Source: Gammaproteobacteria bacterium (lineage in GTDB: Bacteria; Pseudomonadota; Gammaproteobacteria; Steroidobacterales; Steroidobacteraceae). Taken from it: a DNA stretch of 64,000 nucleotides. The notes under the pieces were generated by a model. The model ran no database searches. It had not been told where the DNA came from and saw only the letters and a program-made list of their open reading frames with translations. Of this stretch, positions 49,335 to 59,018 are shown piece by piece. Each line of letters starts with the position of its first letter. Position 1 is the first letter of the stretch. Where the stretch lies: the NCBI GenBank assembly GCA_003164785.1, contig PLUE01000034.1, positions 1 to 64,000 on the forward strand. Direction: 5' to 3'. The translations under genes and the position numbers were made by a program.

Positions 49335-50905
49335 CTGCTCGTCGCCTTCGCGGACCCCGCCGCCTTGGCGGGCCACCCGCGTCGCAGCAGGTCGAGCGTG
49401 TAGCGGACGCCGAACCCTGTGATTTCCGAGGAAATGTGCGCGAGCCCACCGTGCCTCGAGCCCGCCGCCAGATCCAAATGCAGCCAGGCGATGTCCTGGG
49501 GCACGAAGCGATTCAGAAATCGTGCCGCGAGGATGTGATCGCCCTTGCCGTCGACGGCGCATTGCAGCACGTCGGCGACCGAGCTTTCCAGGTCCGAATC
49601 GAAATCGGCATCCATCGGAAAGCACCACACCCGCTCGCCGCTGCTGGTTCCCGCCGCTTCGATGAAGTCGCGTGCCTCAGGCCGGTTGGTGAATGCGCCG
49701 CTGTAGCGCTCGGTCAGCGCGGAGACGCACGCGCCCGTCAACGTTGCGTAGTCGATGATGGCGCGTGGCCGGGTGCTCGCGGCCAGGCTCAGCGCGTCCG
49801 CCAACACCATGCGACCCTCGGCGTCCGTGTGGATCACTTGAATGGTCGTGCCGTTGTGGGCGCGGACCACGTCTTGGGGCTTGTAGGCCAGCGGCCCGGT
49901 GCGATTCTCGGTAATCGCCAACCAGCAGTCCACGGCCAGCGGCGAACGCAGCGCATGCAGGGCATACAGGCTGCCGAGAGCGACCGCGCTGCCCTCCATG
50001 TCGATGTGCATATCGAGCATGCCCTTGTGAGTCTTGAGGTTCGTGCCGCCGGTGTCGAAACAAATTCCCTTGCCGACGAGACTGACGAGCGGCGATGTGC
50101 TATTGCGCGCTTTGGCGCGGCCGGCGGCGACGCCCGGCGTGGGGACGCCCCGCCGATACACCAACTGGATGATTCCGGCGTCGCGGGTGCCGTTGCCCTG
50201 GGAGACGGCCAGAAATGCGCCGGCGCCGAGGCGTTTCAATTGCGCCTCGCCATAGAACTTGAAGCCCAGGCCGAGGTGCCGGGCCAAATCCTGCACCAAA
50301 CGTCGATATCCCGATGCATCGAGCGTGTTCGGCGGCAATGCGGTCAACCAGCGCGCGAGGTTGTTTCCGGCGGCGGTTGCGAGGGTCAGATCGAGATCGG
50401 GCAGCTTGCCCGTCCCGACGATTTCCATGTGCGTGAGCCGCTCATGTTGACCCGGAGTGCTCTTGAACGTGGCGAAGCGGAATGCGGCGGCCTCCAGCGC
50501 GGCGATCGTCGCGTTGAGCGTCGCGTCCAGTGCGCTTTTGGCGCATCCCTGGCTCGAAATGACGATTCCATCCGGTTCGCCGTCGAGTGCGGTGCGTGCC
50601 AGTTTCCCGGCGGCTTGCAGCCGCTGAAAGGTGCTGCCGGCGTCGGCAAGGCATACGGCAATCAAGGTGGTCTGTGCGCGCGGTCCCACTTTGAGCTGCA
50701 CGCTGTCGCCAGGCTTGCGGGGCTTCGCCTGATAAAGATCACGCAGCAGGCCGCCAAACGGCAGGGCGGCCCAATCTCCGGCCGTGGGTGTGACGGGCAG
50801 GAATACGATTGCACAGGCGTAGCCGGCGAGTTTGGCCGCATTCAACCGTGCGCTGGTTTGGCGCACGGGCACGAGCAGGGATCCGAAGGGCAAGCGAGTC
50901 GGCAT
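49331..50905 (-). CDS. M17-family leucyl aminopeptidase
   Basis: A 524-residue cytoplasmic two-metal aminopeptidase starting MPTRLPFGSLLVPVRQTSAR; 38 tracked upstream residues are not family-like and run into the divergent promoter region. Catalytic-domain motifs: SLVGKGICFDTGGTNLKTHK, MLDMHIDMEGSAVALGSLYA, VIHTDAEGRMVLADALSLAA (the family's NTDAEGR signature with His for Asn) and AIIDYATLTGACVSALTERY. The N-terminal 170 residues are the less conserved macro-like domain. It lies divergent from aceE across about 197 bases and heads the pyrC-rnt chain. Confidence 0.9.
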   Translation of the reverse strand: MPTRLPFGSLLVPVRQTSARLNAAKLAGYACAIVFLPVTPTAGDWAALPFGGLLRDLYQAKPRKPGDSVQLKVGPRAQTTLIAVCLADAGSTFQRLQAAGKLARTALDGEPDGIVISSQGCAKSALDATLNATIAALEAAAFRFATFKSTPGQHERLTHMEIVGTGKLPDLDLTLATAAGNNLARWLTALPPNTLDASGYRRLVQDLARHLGLGFKFYGEAQLKRLGAGAFLAVSQGNGTRDAGIIQLVYRRGVPTPGVAAGRAKARNSTSPLVSLVGKGICFDTGGTNLKTHKGMLDMHIDMEGSAVALGSLYALHALRSPLAVDCWLAITENRTGPLAYKPQDVVRAHNGTTIQVIHTDAEGRMVLADALSLAASTRPRAIIDYATLTGACVSALTERYSGAFTNRPEARDFIEAAGTSSGERVWCFPMDADFDSDLESSVADVLQCAVDGKGDHILAARFLNRFVPQDIAWLHLDLAAGSRHGGLAHISSEITGFGVRYTLDLLRRGWPAKAAGSAKATSS

Positions 50906-51102
50906 ATCAGTTAAACCGCAAGCGTATCGCGCGCATTCCGCTGGCAGATCCTTGCTTGACCGTAAAAAACCAAACCCCGAAGATAGCGCTGCTAAAATCG
51001 CAAGTGGCAGTTCGCGCATCGGCGCTGTAACGTGCCTGCCATCTTAACAGGACGCGTGGGTGTGTGCATGTGCGCATGCCCCTCGCATCAAGGCTTTTAA
51101 CT

Positions 51103-53766
51103 ATGACGCAACAATCCCCCTTCGAAGACATCGATCCGACCGAAACGCAGGAGTGGCTGGAGTCGATCGACTCCGTGCTGCGCGCGCAAGGGCCGGAGCG
51201 AGCACATTTTTTGCTCGAAAAACTGGTGGACTTCACCCGCCGTTCCGGCACCTACCTGCCGTTCAAACCGAATACGGCCTACCTCAACACCATTTCCAAA
51301 GCGCAGGAGCCGGAGTATCCCGGTGACCGTTCTCTGGAGCGCCGAAACGAGGCCTACATCCGCTGGAATGCGCTGGCGATGGTGGTGCAAGCCAACAAGG
51401 TGAGCTCCGAATACGGCGGGCACATCGCGAGCTACGCGTCGGCGGCGACCCTGTATGAGGTCGGATTCAACCATTTCTGGCGGGCGAAGAGCGCCGCGCA
51501 TCCGGGCGACATGGTGTTCATGCAGGGACATTCCGCCCCGGGCATCTATGCGCGCGCCTATCTGGAAGGCCGGTTGGACGAGAGCCAATTGCTGCGCTTT
51601 CGTCAGGAAGTGAAGGGCGGCGGCTTGTCCTCCTATCCGCATCCCTGGTTGATGCCCGACTTCTGGCAATTCCCGACCGTGTCCATGGGCTTGGGCCCGA
51701 TGACCGCCATCTTCCAGGCACGATTCGTGCGCTACCTCGAGCATCGCGGCATCGTGCCGCCCTCGGACCGCAAGGTTTGGGCCTTCCTCGGCGATGGAGA
51801 AATGGACGAACCCGAATCCATGGGCGCGCTCACCATGCCGGTGCGCGAGAAGCTGGACAATCTCATTTTCGTCATCAATTGCAACCTGCAGCGTCTCGAC
51901 GGCCCGGTGCGCGGCAACGGCAAGATCATTCAAGAACTCGAAGCGGCGTTTCTCGGCGCCGGCTGGAACGTCATCAAGGTCGTCTGGGGCTCGCGCTGGG
52001 ATCCGCTTCTGGAACGAGACCAGAAGGGTCTGCTCAAGCGCCTCATGGAAGAATGCGTGGACGGCGAATACCAGAACTTCAAATCGAAGGGTGGCGCCTA
52101 TACGCGCGAGCATTTCTTCGGCAAGTACCCCGAGCTGAAGGAAATGGTCGCGAACATGTCCGACGAGGAGATCTGGCGCCTGAACCGGGGCGGTCACGAT
52201 CCGCAAAAGGTCTATGCGGCATACGCCTCGGCGGTCGCACACAAGGGCGCGCCCACGGTGATCCTGGCGAAGACCGTCAAGGGATTCGGCCTCGGCAAGG
52301 CGGCCGAAGGGCTCAACTCCTCGCATCAACAAAAGAAGCTTGGCGAAGAGGCGCTGCGCGAAGTTCGCGATCGCTTCAACATCCAGATCTCCGACGAGGA
52401 GATCAAGGGTCTGACGTTCAGAAAACCGGCCCTCGACAGCGAGGAGCTGAAATATCTTCAGGATCATCGCGCTGCGCTGGGCGGTTACGTTCCTCAGCGC
52501 AGCACGTCGGCACCGCTCTTGGTGGTCCCGCCGCTCGAGACCTTCAGCGCGTTGCTCGAGGGAACGGGCGATCGCGAAATTTCCACCACCATGGCATTGG
52601 TCCGCATTCTGACGACGCTCATCAAGGACAAGAACGTCGGCAAGCACATCGTGCCCATCGTGCCCGATGAAGCGCGCACCTTCGGCATGGAGGGCATGTT
52701 CCGGCAGGTGGGCATCTATTCGTCGGTGGGACAGCTGTATACGCCCCAGGATGCCGACCAGCTGATGTTCTATCGCGAAGACAAGCAGGGCCAGATCCTG
52801 GAAGAGGGCATCAACGAAGCGGGAAGCCTGTGTTCCTGGCTGGCCGCCGCGACCGCGTATTCGAACCACGGCGTCAGCATGATTCCGTTTTACATCTACT
52901 ACTCTATGTTCGGGTTCCAGCGGGTCGGTGATTTCATCTGGGCCGCGGCGGACAGCCAGGCCCGGGGATTTCTGGTGGGCGGCACCGCCGGGCGCACCAC
53001 GCTCGCCGGCGAGGGGCTGCAGCATCAGGACGGCCACAGCCATCTGCTCGCGAGCACCGTGCCGAACTGCGTGGCCTACGATCCAACATATGCCTATGAG
53101 CTCGCCGTGATCGTGCAGGACGGCATGCGCCGCATGTATCACGCGCAGGAGAGCGTGTTCTATTACATCACCTGCATGAACGAGAACTATGCTCACCCGG
53201 CCATGCCGAGCGGCGTGGCGGAAGGCATCTTGAGCGGCATGTATCTGCTGCGCATCGGTGGTCGCGGCAAGGTGCGCGCGACGCTGTTCGGTTCAGGTAC
53301 GATCCTGCGCGAGGTGCTCGCCGCCGCCGAATTGCTGGAGAGTGATTATGGCGTGCCGGCCGACGTGTATTCGGTTACCAGCTTCAGCGAGCTGCGCCGG
53401 GACGCTCTCGCCATCGAGCGCTGGAACCTGCTGCATGCCGGTCAGCCGCAGAAGCAGAACTACATCCAGCAGGCGCTCGGCGATCGCGAAGGCCCCTTCA
53501 TCGCGGCGACCGATTACATGAAGACCGTGGCGGACCAAATCCGGCAATGGGTGCCGGGACGTTACGCGGTGCTCGGCACGGACGGCTTCGGCCGCAGCGA
53601 CTGCCGCGCGGAATTGCGCCGCTTCTTCGAAGTCGACCGTCATTACGTCGTCATCGCCGCCCTGAAGGCGCTGGCGGACGAAGGCAAGATCGACAAGAAG
53701 ACGGTCACGGAAGCGATGCAGACCTTCGGCATCGACCCGGAAAAACCCAACCCCTTGTCGGTTTAG
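51103..53766 (+). CDS. aceE: Pyruvate dehydrogenase E1 component, homodimeric type
   Basis: Decarboxylates pyruvate with thiamine diphosphate and acetylates the E2 lipoyl group. Starting at MTQQSPFEDIDPTETQEWLE it is 887 residues, the same as E. coli AceE. Markers are YGGHIASYASAATLYEVGFN, FMQGHSAPGIYARAYLEGRL, the ThDP motif region VWAFLGDGEMDEPESMGALT, FVINCNLQRLDGPVRGNGKI, and the C-terminal GTDGFGRSDCRAELRRFFEV. It is the first gene of aceE-aceF-lpd, with 10 bases to aceF. The promoter should be in the 197-base divergent region; a TTGACC at 50956 is a possible -35 but no matching -10 was found. Confidence 0.97.
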   Translation: MTQQSPFEDIDPTETQEWLESIDSVLRAQGPERAHFLLEKLVDFTRRSGTYLPFKPNTAYLNTISKAQEPEYPGDRSLERRNEAYIRWNALAMVVQANKVSSEYGGHIASYASAATLYEVGFNHFWRAKSAAHPGDMVFMQGHSAPGIYARAYLEGRLDESQLLRFRQEVKGGGLSSYPHPWLMPDFWQFPTVSMGLGPMTAIFQARFVRYLEHRGIVPPSDRKVWAFLGDGEMDEPESMGALTMPVREKLDNLIFVINCNLQRLDGPVRGNGKIIQELEAAFLGAGWNVIKVVWGSRWDPLLERDQKGLLKRLMEECVDGEYQNFKSKGGAYTREHFFGKYPELKEMVANMSDEEIWRLNRGGHDPQKVYAAYASAVAHKGAPTVILAKTVKGFGLGKAAEGLNSSHQQKKLGEEALREVRDRFNIQISDEEIKGLTFRKPALDSEELKYLQDHRAALGGYVPQRSTSAPLLVVPPLETFSALLEGTGDREISTTMALVRILTTLIKDKNVGKHIVPIVPDEARTFGMEGMFRQVGIYSSVGQLYTPQDADQLMFYREDKQGQILEEGINEAGSLCSWLAAATAYSNHGVSMIPFYIYYSMFGFQRVGDFIWAAADSQARGFLVGGTAGRTTLAGEGLQHQDGHSHLLASTVPNCVAYDPTYAYELAVIVQDGMRRMYHAQESVFYYITCMNENYAHPAMPSGVAEGILSGMYLLRIGGRGKVRATLFGSGTILREVLAAAELLESDYGVPADVYSVTSFSELRRDALAIERWNLLHAGQPQKQNYIQQALGDREGPFIAATDYMKTVADQIRQWVPGRYAVLGTDGFGRSDCRAELRRFFEVDRHYVVIAALKALADEGKIDKKTVTEAMQTFGIDPEKPNPLSV

Positions 53767-53776
53767 GCGAACAAAA

Positions 53777-55078
53777 GTGACAACTCCAATCGAAGTCTTG
53801 GTCCCCGACATTGGCGGTTTCAAAGATGTCAGTGTCATCGATGTATTGGTCAAAGATGGTCAGCAGGTCGACAAAGAGACGCCGCTCATCACCATCGAAA
53901 CCGAGAAGGCCGCCATGGACGTGCCGGCTCCCGCCGCGGGCCGCATCACTCAGGTCAAGCTCAAACAAGGCGACAAGGTTTCCGAGGGTTCGCTGATATT
54001 GCTCTTCGAACCTGCGGCGGCAGGCGCGCCGGCACCGGGCGCGGCCGCCGCGCCGGCGGCCGCGCCTGCTTCCGCGCCTGCTTCCGCTCCACCGGCCGCT
54101 GCGCCCGCCCCCGCAGCCGCGCGCGCGGCGTCCGTGGCGCGGCCGCCCGCTGCACGTGTGGTGACCACGATCGACGAGCGAGCCTTCTCGCGTGCCTATG
54201 CCAGTCCGTCGGTGCGTCAGTTCGCCCGGCAACTCGGCGCGGATCTCGGCAAGATCACGGGTACGGGGCCCAAGGCGCGCATCACGCAGGACGACGTGAA
54301 GGCGCACGTGAAGAGGATCCTCACCACGCCCGTCGCGCCGGTGTCGGCGCTGCCGAAAGTGCCGGAGGTCGACTTCTCCAAATACGGTGCGGTGGAAATC
54401 AAGCCGCTGTCGCGCATCCAGAAGATCTCCGGCGCGCGATTGCAGGCGAGTTGGATCAACCTGCCGCATGTCACGCAGCACGACGATGCCGACATCACGG
54501 ATCTCGAAGCCGCGCGATCGGGACTGAAGGCCCGGGCCGCGGCGGAAGAGGTCAAGCTCACGCCGCTGGTGTTCATCATCAAGGCCTGCGTGCTCGCGCT
54601 GCAGCAATTTCCGCGTTTCAACTCGTCGCTGGACGCCGCGGGTGAGAACCTGGTGCTGAAGCAGTACTGCCACATGGGGTTTGCGGCCGATACGCCGAAC
54701 GGCCTCGTGGTCCCGGTGATCCGGAATGCGGATCGGCTCGACATCTACCAGATCGCGCGGGCGCTCGCGGCGCTGTCGTCGAAGGCACGGGCCGGGAAGT
54801 TGACGGCGGCCGAAATGCAGGGCGGCTCGTTCACGGTCTCGAGCCTGGGCGGCATCGGCGGCACGGCGTTCACTCCCATCATCAATGCGCCGGAGGTCGC
54901 GATCCTGGGCGTTTCGAAATCCAGCGTGAAGCCGGTGTACGAGAATGGCGGGTTCATCCCGCGACTCATGTTGCCGCTTTCCCTCTCGTATGACCATCGG
55001 GTGATCGACGGCGCCGAGGCGGCGCGATTCGTGGTGTTTCTGGCCAAGACATTGAGCGATCCGAAGGTTTTACTATGA
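53777..55078 (+). CDS. aceF: Dihydrolipoamide acetyltransferase (pyruvate dehydrogenase E2)
   Basis: Transfers acetyl to CoA and forms the complex core. GTG start. The 433 residues contain one lipoyl domain (1-75, lipoylated Lys in IETEKAAMDVPAP), a long Ala/Pro linker (AAAPAAAPASAPASAPPAAA), the E3-binding domain (ASPSVRQFARQLGADLGKIT) and the catalytic domain (about 205-433), with LGGIGGTAFTPIINAPEVAI and active-site His in LSYDHRVIDGAEAARF. E. coli E2 has three lipoyl domains; here there is one, and E3 carries another. The stop overlaps the lpd start (ATGA). Confidence 0.96.
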   Translation: MTTPIEVLVPDIGGFKDVSVIDVLVKDGQQVDKETPLITIETEKAAMDVPAPAAGRITQVKLKQGDKVSEGSLILLFEPAAAGAPAPGAAAAPAAAPASAPASAPPAAAPAPAAARAASVARPPAARVVTTIDERAFSRAYASPSVRQFARQLGADLGKITGTGPKARITQDDVKAHVKRILTTPVAPVSALPKVPEVDFSKYGAVEIKPLSRIQKISGARLQASWINLPHVTQHDDADITDLEAARSGLKARAAAEEVKLTPLVFIIKACVLALQQFPRFNSSLDAAGENLVLKQYCHMGFAADTPNGLVVPVIRNADRLDIYQIARALAALSSKARAGKLTAAEMQGGSFTVSSLGGIGGTAFTPIINAPEVAILGVSKSSVKPVYENGGFIPRLMLPLSLSYDHRVIDGAEAARFVVFLAKTLSDPKVLL

Positions 55079-56886
55079 GCGTCAGCGAGGTACGGGTCCC
55101 CGACCTGGGAGAGTCCAAGGGGGTCAACGTTCTCGAGGTGCTCGTGGCGAAGGGCGCCGAGATCCGCATCGATGACCCGCTCATCACGCTCGAGACCGAG
55201 AAGGCCTCGATGGACGTGCCGTCCCCGGTGGCCGGAATCATCGAATCCATCGACCTCAAGAAGGGGGACGAAGTCGTCGCCGGGACGCTGATCGCGATGG
55301 TCACGGTGGCGGAAGGCGCGGGTGTCGCCGCGACAGCGCCGGCCGCGAAAGCCGCCACGCCGGAAGCCACCGTGACGGCGCCGGTGACCGTACCGGCTGC
55401 CGCACCCGCCGCGGCTGCCGCGGCGCCCTACGGGGTACCCGACGCCGCGGGCGCCGCCGAGGGCAACAAGGAGCCGCCGCCACCGGGCGCGCTCGATCTG
55501 GTCGTGCTGGGCGCCGGCCCCGGCGGCTATACGGCCGCATTCCGTGCCGCCGATCTTGGGCTCAAGGTGACGTTGATCGAGCGCTGGCCCATGTTGGGCG
55601 GCGTCTGTTTGAACGTGGGATGCATCCCTTCCAAGGCGCTGCTGCACGCCGCCAAGGTGATCGAGGAGGCGCACGACATGGCTGCGTGCGGCATCACATT
55701 CGGTGCGCCCCAGATCGACCACGATCAATTGCGGGCCTGGAAGAACAAGGTCGTCAAGAAACTGGTCAACGGCCTCGGCGTGCTCGCCAAGCAGCGCAAG
55801 GTCGATGTGGTGCACGGTGAGGCGAAGTTCATCGGACCCTATTCATTGGAAGTGCAAACACCCGCGGGTCCGCGGCGGTTGGATTTCAAGCAATGCATCA
55901 TCGCGGCCGGATCCGAATCTGTGCGGCTGCCGGGCTTGCCGGACGATCCTCGGGTCATCGACTCCACGGGCGCGCTCGAAATACCGGCCGGCGTGAAGCG
56001 GCTGCTGGTGATCGGCGGCGGCATCATCGGGCTCGAGATGGCCTGTGTGTACGACGCGCTCGGCGTGAAGGTGAGCGTGGTCGAATTGAGCGACGGGCTC
56101 ATGCCCGGCACGGATCGCGATCTCGTGCGGCCGTTGCAGAAACGTATCGAGAAGCGCTACGAGCGCATTCTGCTGAAGACGAAGGTGTCGAAGCTCGAGC
56201 CGCATGCCGACGGGTTGCGCGCCACGTTCGACGGTCCGGACGCGCCGGAGCCGCAGGACTTCGACCGGGTGCTCGTCGCCGTGGGACGTTCCGCCAACGG
56301 CAACGCGATCAATGCCGGCGCCGCCGGCGTGCTCGTCGACAAGCGCGGCATCATCGGCGTCGACAAGCAGATGCGGACCAATGTTTCCCATATCTTCGCG
56401 ATCGGCGACATCGCCGGTGCGCCCATGTTGGCCCACAAGGCCACTCATGAAGCGAAGGTCGCCGCCGAGGTCGCCGCCGGGCACAAGGCCGCGTTCGACG
56501 CGCGCGGCATTCCCTCCGTCGCCTACACCGATCCGGAAATCGCCTGGGTCGGTGTCAATGAAACCGAGGCCAAGGCGCGCGGCATCGACTACGGCAAGGG
56601 TATGTTTCCGTGGGCCGCCAGCGGCCGTTCCCTCGCCATCAATCGCGACGAAGGGTTCACCAAGCTGCTGTTCGACAAGCAGACCCATCGGGTCATCGGC
56701 GGCGGGGTGGTCGGCACGAATGCCGGTGAATTGATCGCCGAGATCGGCCTCGCCATCGAGATGGGGGCGGACGCGGCGGACGTGGGCTTGACCATCCATG
56801 CGCACCCGACCTTGTCGGAAACCGTCGCCTTCTCCGCCGAAGCCTTCGAGGGCACGCTGACCGATCTGTACATCCCGAAACGCTAG
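55075..56886 (+). CDS. lpdA: Dihydrolipoamide dehydrogenase with N-terminal lipoyl domain (pyruvate dehydrogenase E3)
   Basis: Reoxidises dihydrolipoyl groups with NAD. The 603 residues are longer than the usual 475 because of an N-terminal lipoyl domain (1-80, Lys in LETEKASMDVPSPVAG) and an Ala-rich hinge (AAPAAAAAAPYGVPDAAGAA). The flavoprotein part has FAD motif VVLGAGPGGYTAAFRAADLG, redox disulfide GGVCLNVGCIPSKALLH, NAD motif LLVIGGGIIGLEMACVY, the FAIGDIAGAPMLAHKATHEA region and the catalytic HxxxxE in IHAHPTLSETVAFSAEAF. Lipoyl-E3 fusions are known in Neisseria and other proteobacteria. Coupled to aceF by ATGA. Confidence 0.96.
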   Translation: MSVSEVRVPDLGESKGVNVLEVLVAKGAEIRIDDPLITLETEKASMDVPSPVAGIIESIDLKKGDEVVAGTLIAMVTVAEGAGVAATAPAAKAATPEATVTAPVTVPAAAPAAAAAAPYGVPDAAGAAEGNKEPPPPGALDLVVLGAGPGGYTAAFRAADLGLKVTLIERWPMLGGVCLNVGCIPSKALLHAAKVIEEAHDMAACGITFGAPQIDHDQLRAWKNKVVKKLVNGLGVLAKQRKVDVVHGEAKFIGPYSLEVQTPAGPRRLDFKQCIIAAGSESVRLPGLPDDPRVIDSTGALEIPAGVKRLLVIGGGIIGLEMACVYDALGVKVSVVELSDGLMPGTDRDLVRPLQKRIEKRYERILLKTKVSKLEPHADGLRATFDGPDAPEPQDFDRVLVAVGRSANGNAINAGAAGVLVDKRGIIGVDKQMRTNVSHIFAIGDIAGAPMLAHKATHEAKVAAEVAAGHKAAFDARGIPSVAYTDPEIAWVGVNETEAKARGIDYGKGMFPWAASGRSLAINRDEGFTKLLFDKQTHRVIGGGVVGTNAGELIAEIGLAIEMGADAADVGLTIHAHPTLSETVAFSAEAFEGTLTDLYIPKR

Positions 56887-56904
56887 GGTCGAGGCCGGAC
56901 TCCG

Positions 56905-58662
56905 ATGACCATCTTGCAGGTTTACGCCCGGGTGATCGCGCTGCTCGCCCCGGAGAAGACGCTCGCCATCATGCTGGTGGTGGCGAACCTCGTTCTCGCC
57001 GGGATCATGCTCGTCGAGCCGTGGCTGTTCGGTCACGTCATCGATTCGTTGGTCGCTCAATCGCGCCACGATGCCTGGTTCTACATCGGCGCGTGGGCGG
57101 CCTTCGGGTTGTGCGGCATCGGCGCCGGCGTGGCGGTCTCGCTGCAGGCCGACCGGCTGGCCCATCGGCGTCGCCTGGCCGTCATCGCACAATTCTTCGA
57201 GCATGCCGTCGCGCTGCCGCTGGCCTTTCACGGTGCGCACCACACCGGCCGGTTGCTGCGCATCATGCAATCGGGCGGCACGGGCTTGTTCGGCATCTGG
57301 CTGGGGTTTCTGCGCGATCATCTCGCCACGCTGCTGTCGATCCTCGTGATGCTGCCGCTCGCGCTGTCCATCAACTGGAAGCTGGCGCTGCTCATGATGA
57401 CGTTGATGGTGAGCTTTGCGGCGTTCAACGCCGTCGCTATGCGCCGCACCGACAAGGCGCAGCTGCAGGTCGAGCGGCTGCATCAGGAAATCGCCGAGCG
57501 CACGGGCGACGTGTTGAGCAACGCGCTGGTGGTGCAGAGCTTCACCAGCCACGAAGCGGAGGTCGCCAACATGCGTGAGCTGACCCAGCGCGTGCTGACC
57601 GCCCAATACCCGGTGCTGCGCGGTTGGGCGTGGCTGTCGGTGGCCACGCGTGCGGCCAGCACATTCACCATCGTGGCGATCTTTCTCCTCGGCGCCTCGT
57701 TGAACGGCAAGGGCGAAGTCACCGTCGGCAACATCGTCACGTTTTCCGGATTCGCCATGACGCTGATCGGCCGCCTCGAGCAGTTCTCCGGGTTCATCTC
57801 CGCGCTGTTCTTTCAAATACCGTCGCTGCGGGACTTCTTCGGCGTGTTGGATACGCCGTCGGTGCTCAAGGAGTCGCCGAACACGCCGGCGCTGCCGCGG
57901 GTGACCGGCGAGGTGGTGTTCGAGAACGGCTCGTTCGGCTATGGCGATGCCGGGCCGGCGCTGCATTGCTTGAGCTTTCGCGCACCGGCGGGCTCGACCA
58001 TCGCCTTGGTGGGCCCCACGGGCGCCGGCAAAACCACCGCCTTGAGCCTTTTGTATCGAGCCTATGATCCGACGGCGGGACGCATTTTGGTGGACGGCAT
58101 CGACATCCGCACCGTGTCGCTGCATTCCCTGCGCAGCAACATCGCGGTGGTTTTCCAGGACCCGGGGTTGCTGTATCGGTCGATCGCCGACAACATCCGG
58201 CTCGGGAATCCTGATGCAACCCAACAACAGATCGAGGACACCGCGCGCGCCGCGGAGGCGCACGATTTCATCGTGGTGAAACCCGAGGGTTATGCGACGC
58301 TCGTGGCCGAGCGCGGCCGTTCCCTGTCGGGAGGGGAACGCCAACGCCTGGCCATCGCGCGTGCCATGTTGAAGGATGCCCCGATTCAGATTCTCGACGA
58401 GGCGACCAGCGCACTCGACAATGCGACCGAGGCGCGCATTCAGCGCGCATTGGCTGCCCTCACCAAAGGCCGCACCACGTTCGTGATCGCCCATCGCCTG
58501 ACGACGGTGCGGGAGGCTGACCAGATCCTGGTGCTCAAGGGTGGTCGACTGGTCGAGCAGGGCACCTACGATGAACTGCTGCGCATGGGCGGCTTGTTCG
58601 CCGAGTTGAACAATCAGGGCACGTTCGTCGCCGACGACGATGCGGAGACGGGAGACGCCTGA
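56905..58662 (+). CDS. ABC exporter, ATPase-permease fusion (NdvA/ChvA beta-glucan exporter-like)
   Basis: A 585-residue half-transporter. Residues about 1-310 form a six-helix type-1 exporter membrane domain (VVANLVLAGIMLVEPWLFGH, LSILVMLPLALSINWKLALL). Residues 335-575 are the nucleotide-binding domain, with Walker A VGPTGAGKTTALSLL, Q-loop VVFQDPGLLYRSIADNI, signature LSGGERQRLAIARAML, Walker B IQILDEATSALD and the His-loop FVIAHRLTTV. VARVIALLAPEK-like starts and the overall spacing resemble glucan exporters, but the substrate cannot be fixed. It begins 18 bases after lpd and may share its transcript. Confidence 0.9.
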   Translation: MTILQVYARVIALLAPEKTLAIMLVVANLVLAGIMLVEPWLFGHVIDSLVAQSRHDAWFYIGAWAAFGLCGIGAGVAVSLQADRLAHRRRLAVIAQFFEHAVALPLAFHGAHHTGRLLRIMQSGGTGLFGIWLGFLRDHLATLLSILVMLPLALSINWKLALLMMTLMVSFAAFNAVAMRRTDKAQLQVERLHQEIAERTGDVLSNALVVQSFTSHEAEVANMRELTQRVLTAQYPVLRGWAWLSVATRAASTFTIVAIFLLGASLNGKGEVTVGNIVTFSGFAMTLIGRLEQFSGFISALFFQIPSLRDFFGVLDTPSVLKESPNTPALPRVTGEVVFENGSFGYGDAGPALHCLSFRAPAGSTIALVGPTGAGKTTALSLLYRAYDPTAGRILVDGIDIRTVSLHSLRSNIAVVFQDPGLLYRSIADNIRLGNPDATQQQIEDTARAAEAHDFIVVKPEGYATLVAERGRSLSGGERQRLAIARAMLKDAPIQILDEATSALDNATEARIQRALAALTKGRTTFVIAHRLTTVREADQILVLKGGRLVEQGTYDELLRMGGLFAELNNQGTFVADDDAETGDA

Positions 58663-58698
58663 TGCGCGGGGTCAGGCGGGCTCCGCCGCCCCGGCGCC

Positions 58699-58944
58699 TC
58701 AGGAGGCTGCGACGCACTCCTTGATGAATGCCGCTTTTTGCGGCCCCACGAGCTTCTTCGCCTTGGCTTCCTTGATGCACGCGGTACGCCGGGCGTGCCG
58801 GGCCGCGGCATCGCCGTCCGCGGCGGCCGTCGGGCCCGACGCCGGGTCCGCAGGGGGGGGCGGCGTGGGGTGATGATCGTCGGCCGCGAAGCCGCCGAGG
58901 GCTGCGAGGCTGAGAATGACGGCAAGGGGAAGCACGAAGCGCAT
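58699..58944 (-). CDS. Small exported PsiF-repeat protein
   Basis: An 81-residue secreted protein. The signal peptide LPLAVILSLAALGGFAADDH is followed by a Pro/Ala-rich spacer and a PsiF-type repeat, RTACIKEAKAKKLVGPQKAA then FIKECVAAS, with two conserved cysteines (CxKEAxxKKL...FxxxC). E. coli PsiF has two such repeats and is induced by phosphate starvation; this one has a single repeat. Function unknown. It faces the ABC exporter gene convergently. Confidence 0.8.
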   Translation of the reverse strand: MRFVLPLAVILSLAALGGFAADDHHPTPPPPADPASGPTAAADGDAAARHARRTACIKEAKAKKLVGPQKAAFIKECVAAS

Positions 58945-59018
58945 GGGACACCAAGGATAGCGTTACGCCAAGCCGGCGCCGATGAATGGCGCATGAAGCT
59001 TGCGTAACCTTGCCGGCG

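Noticed and set aside
51097-53196. 699-codon minus-strand ORF opposite aceE
   Set aside because: aceE is unambiguous and full length; the opposite frame has shadow composition.
55843-58494. 883-codon minus-strand ORF
   Set aside because: It is antisense to lpdA and the ABC exporter, has repetitive His/Arg/Gln composition and no family motif: a high-GC shadow frame.
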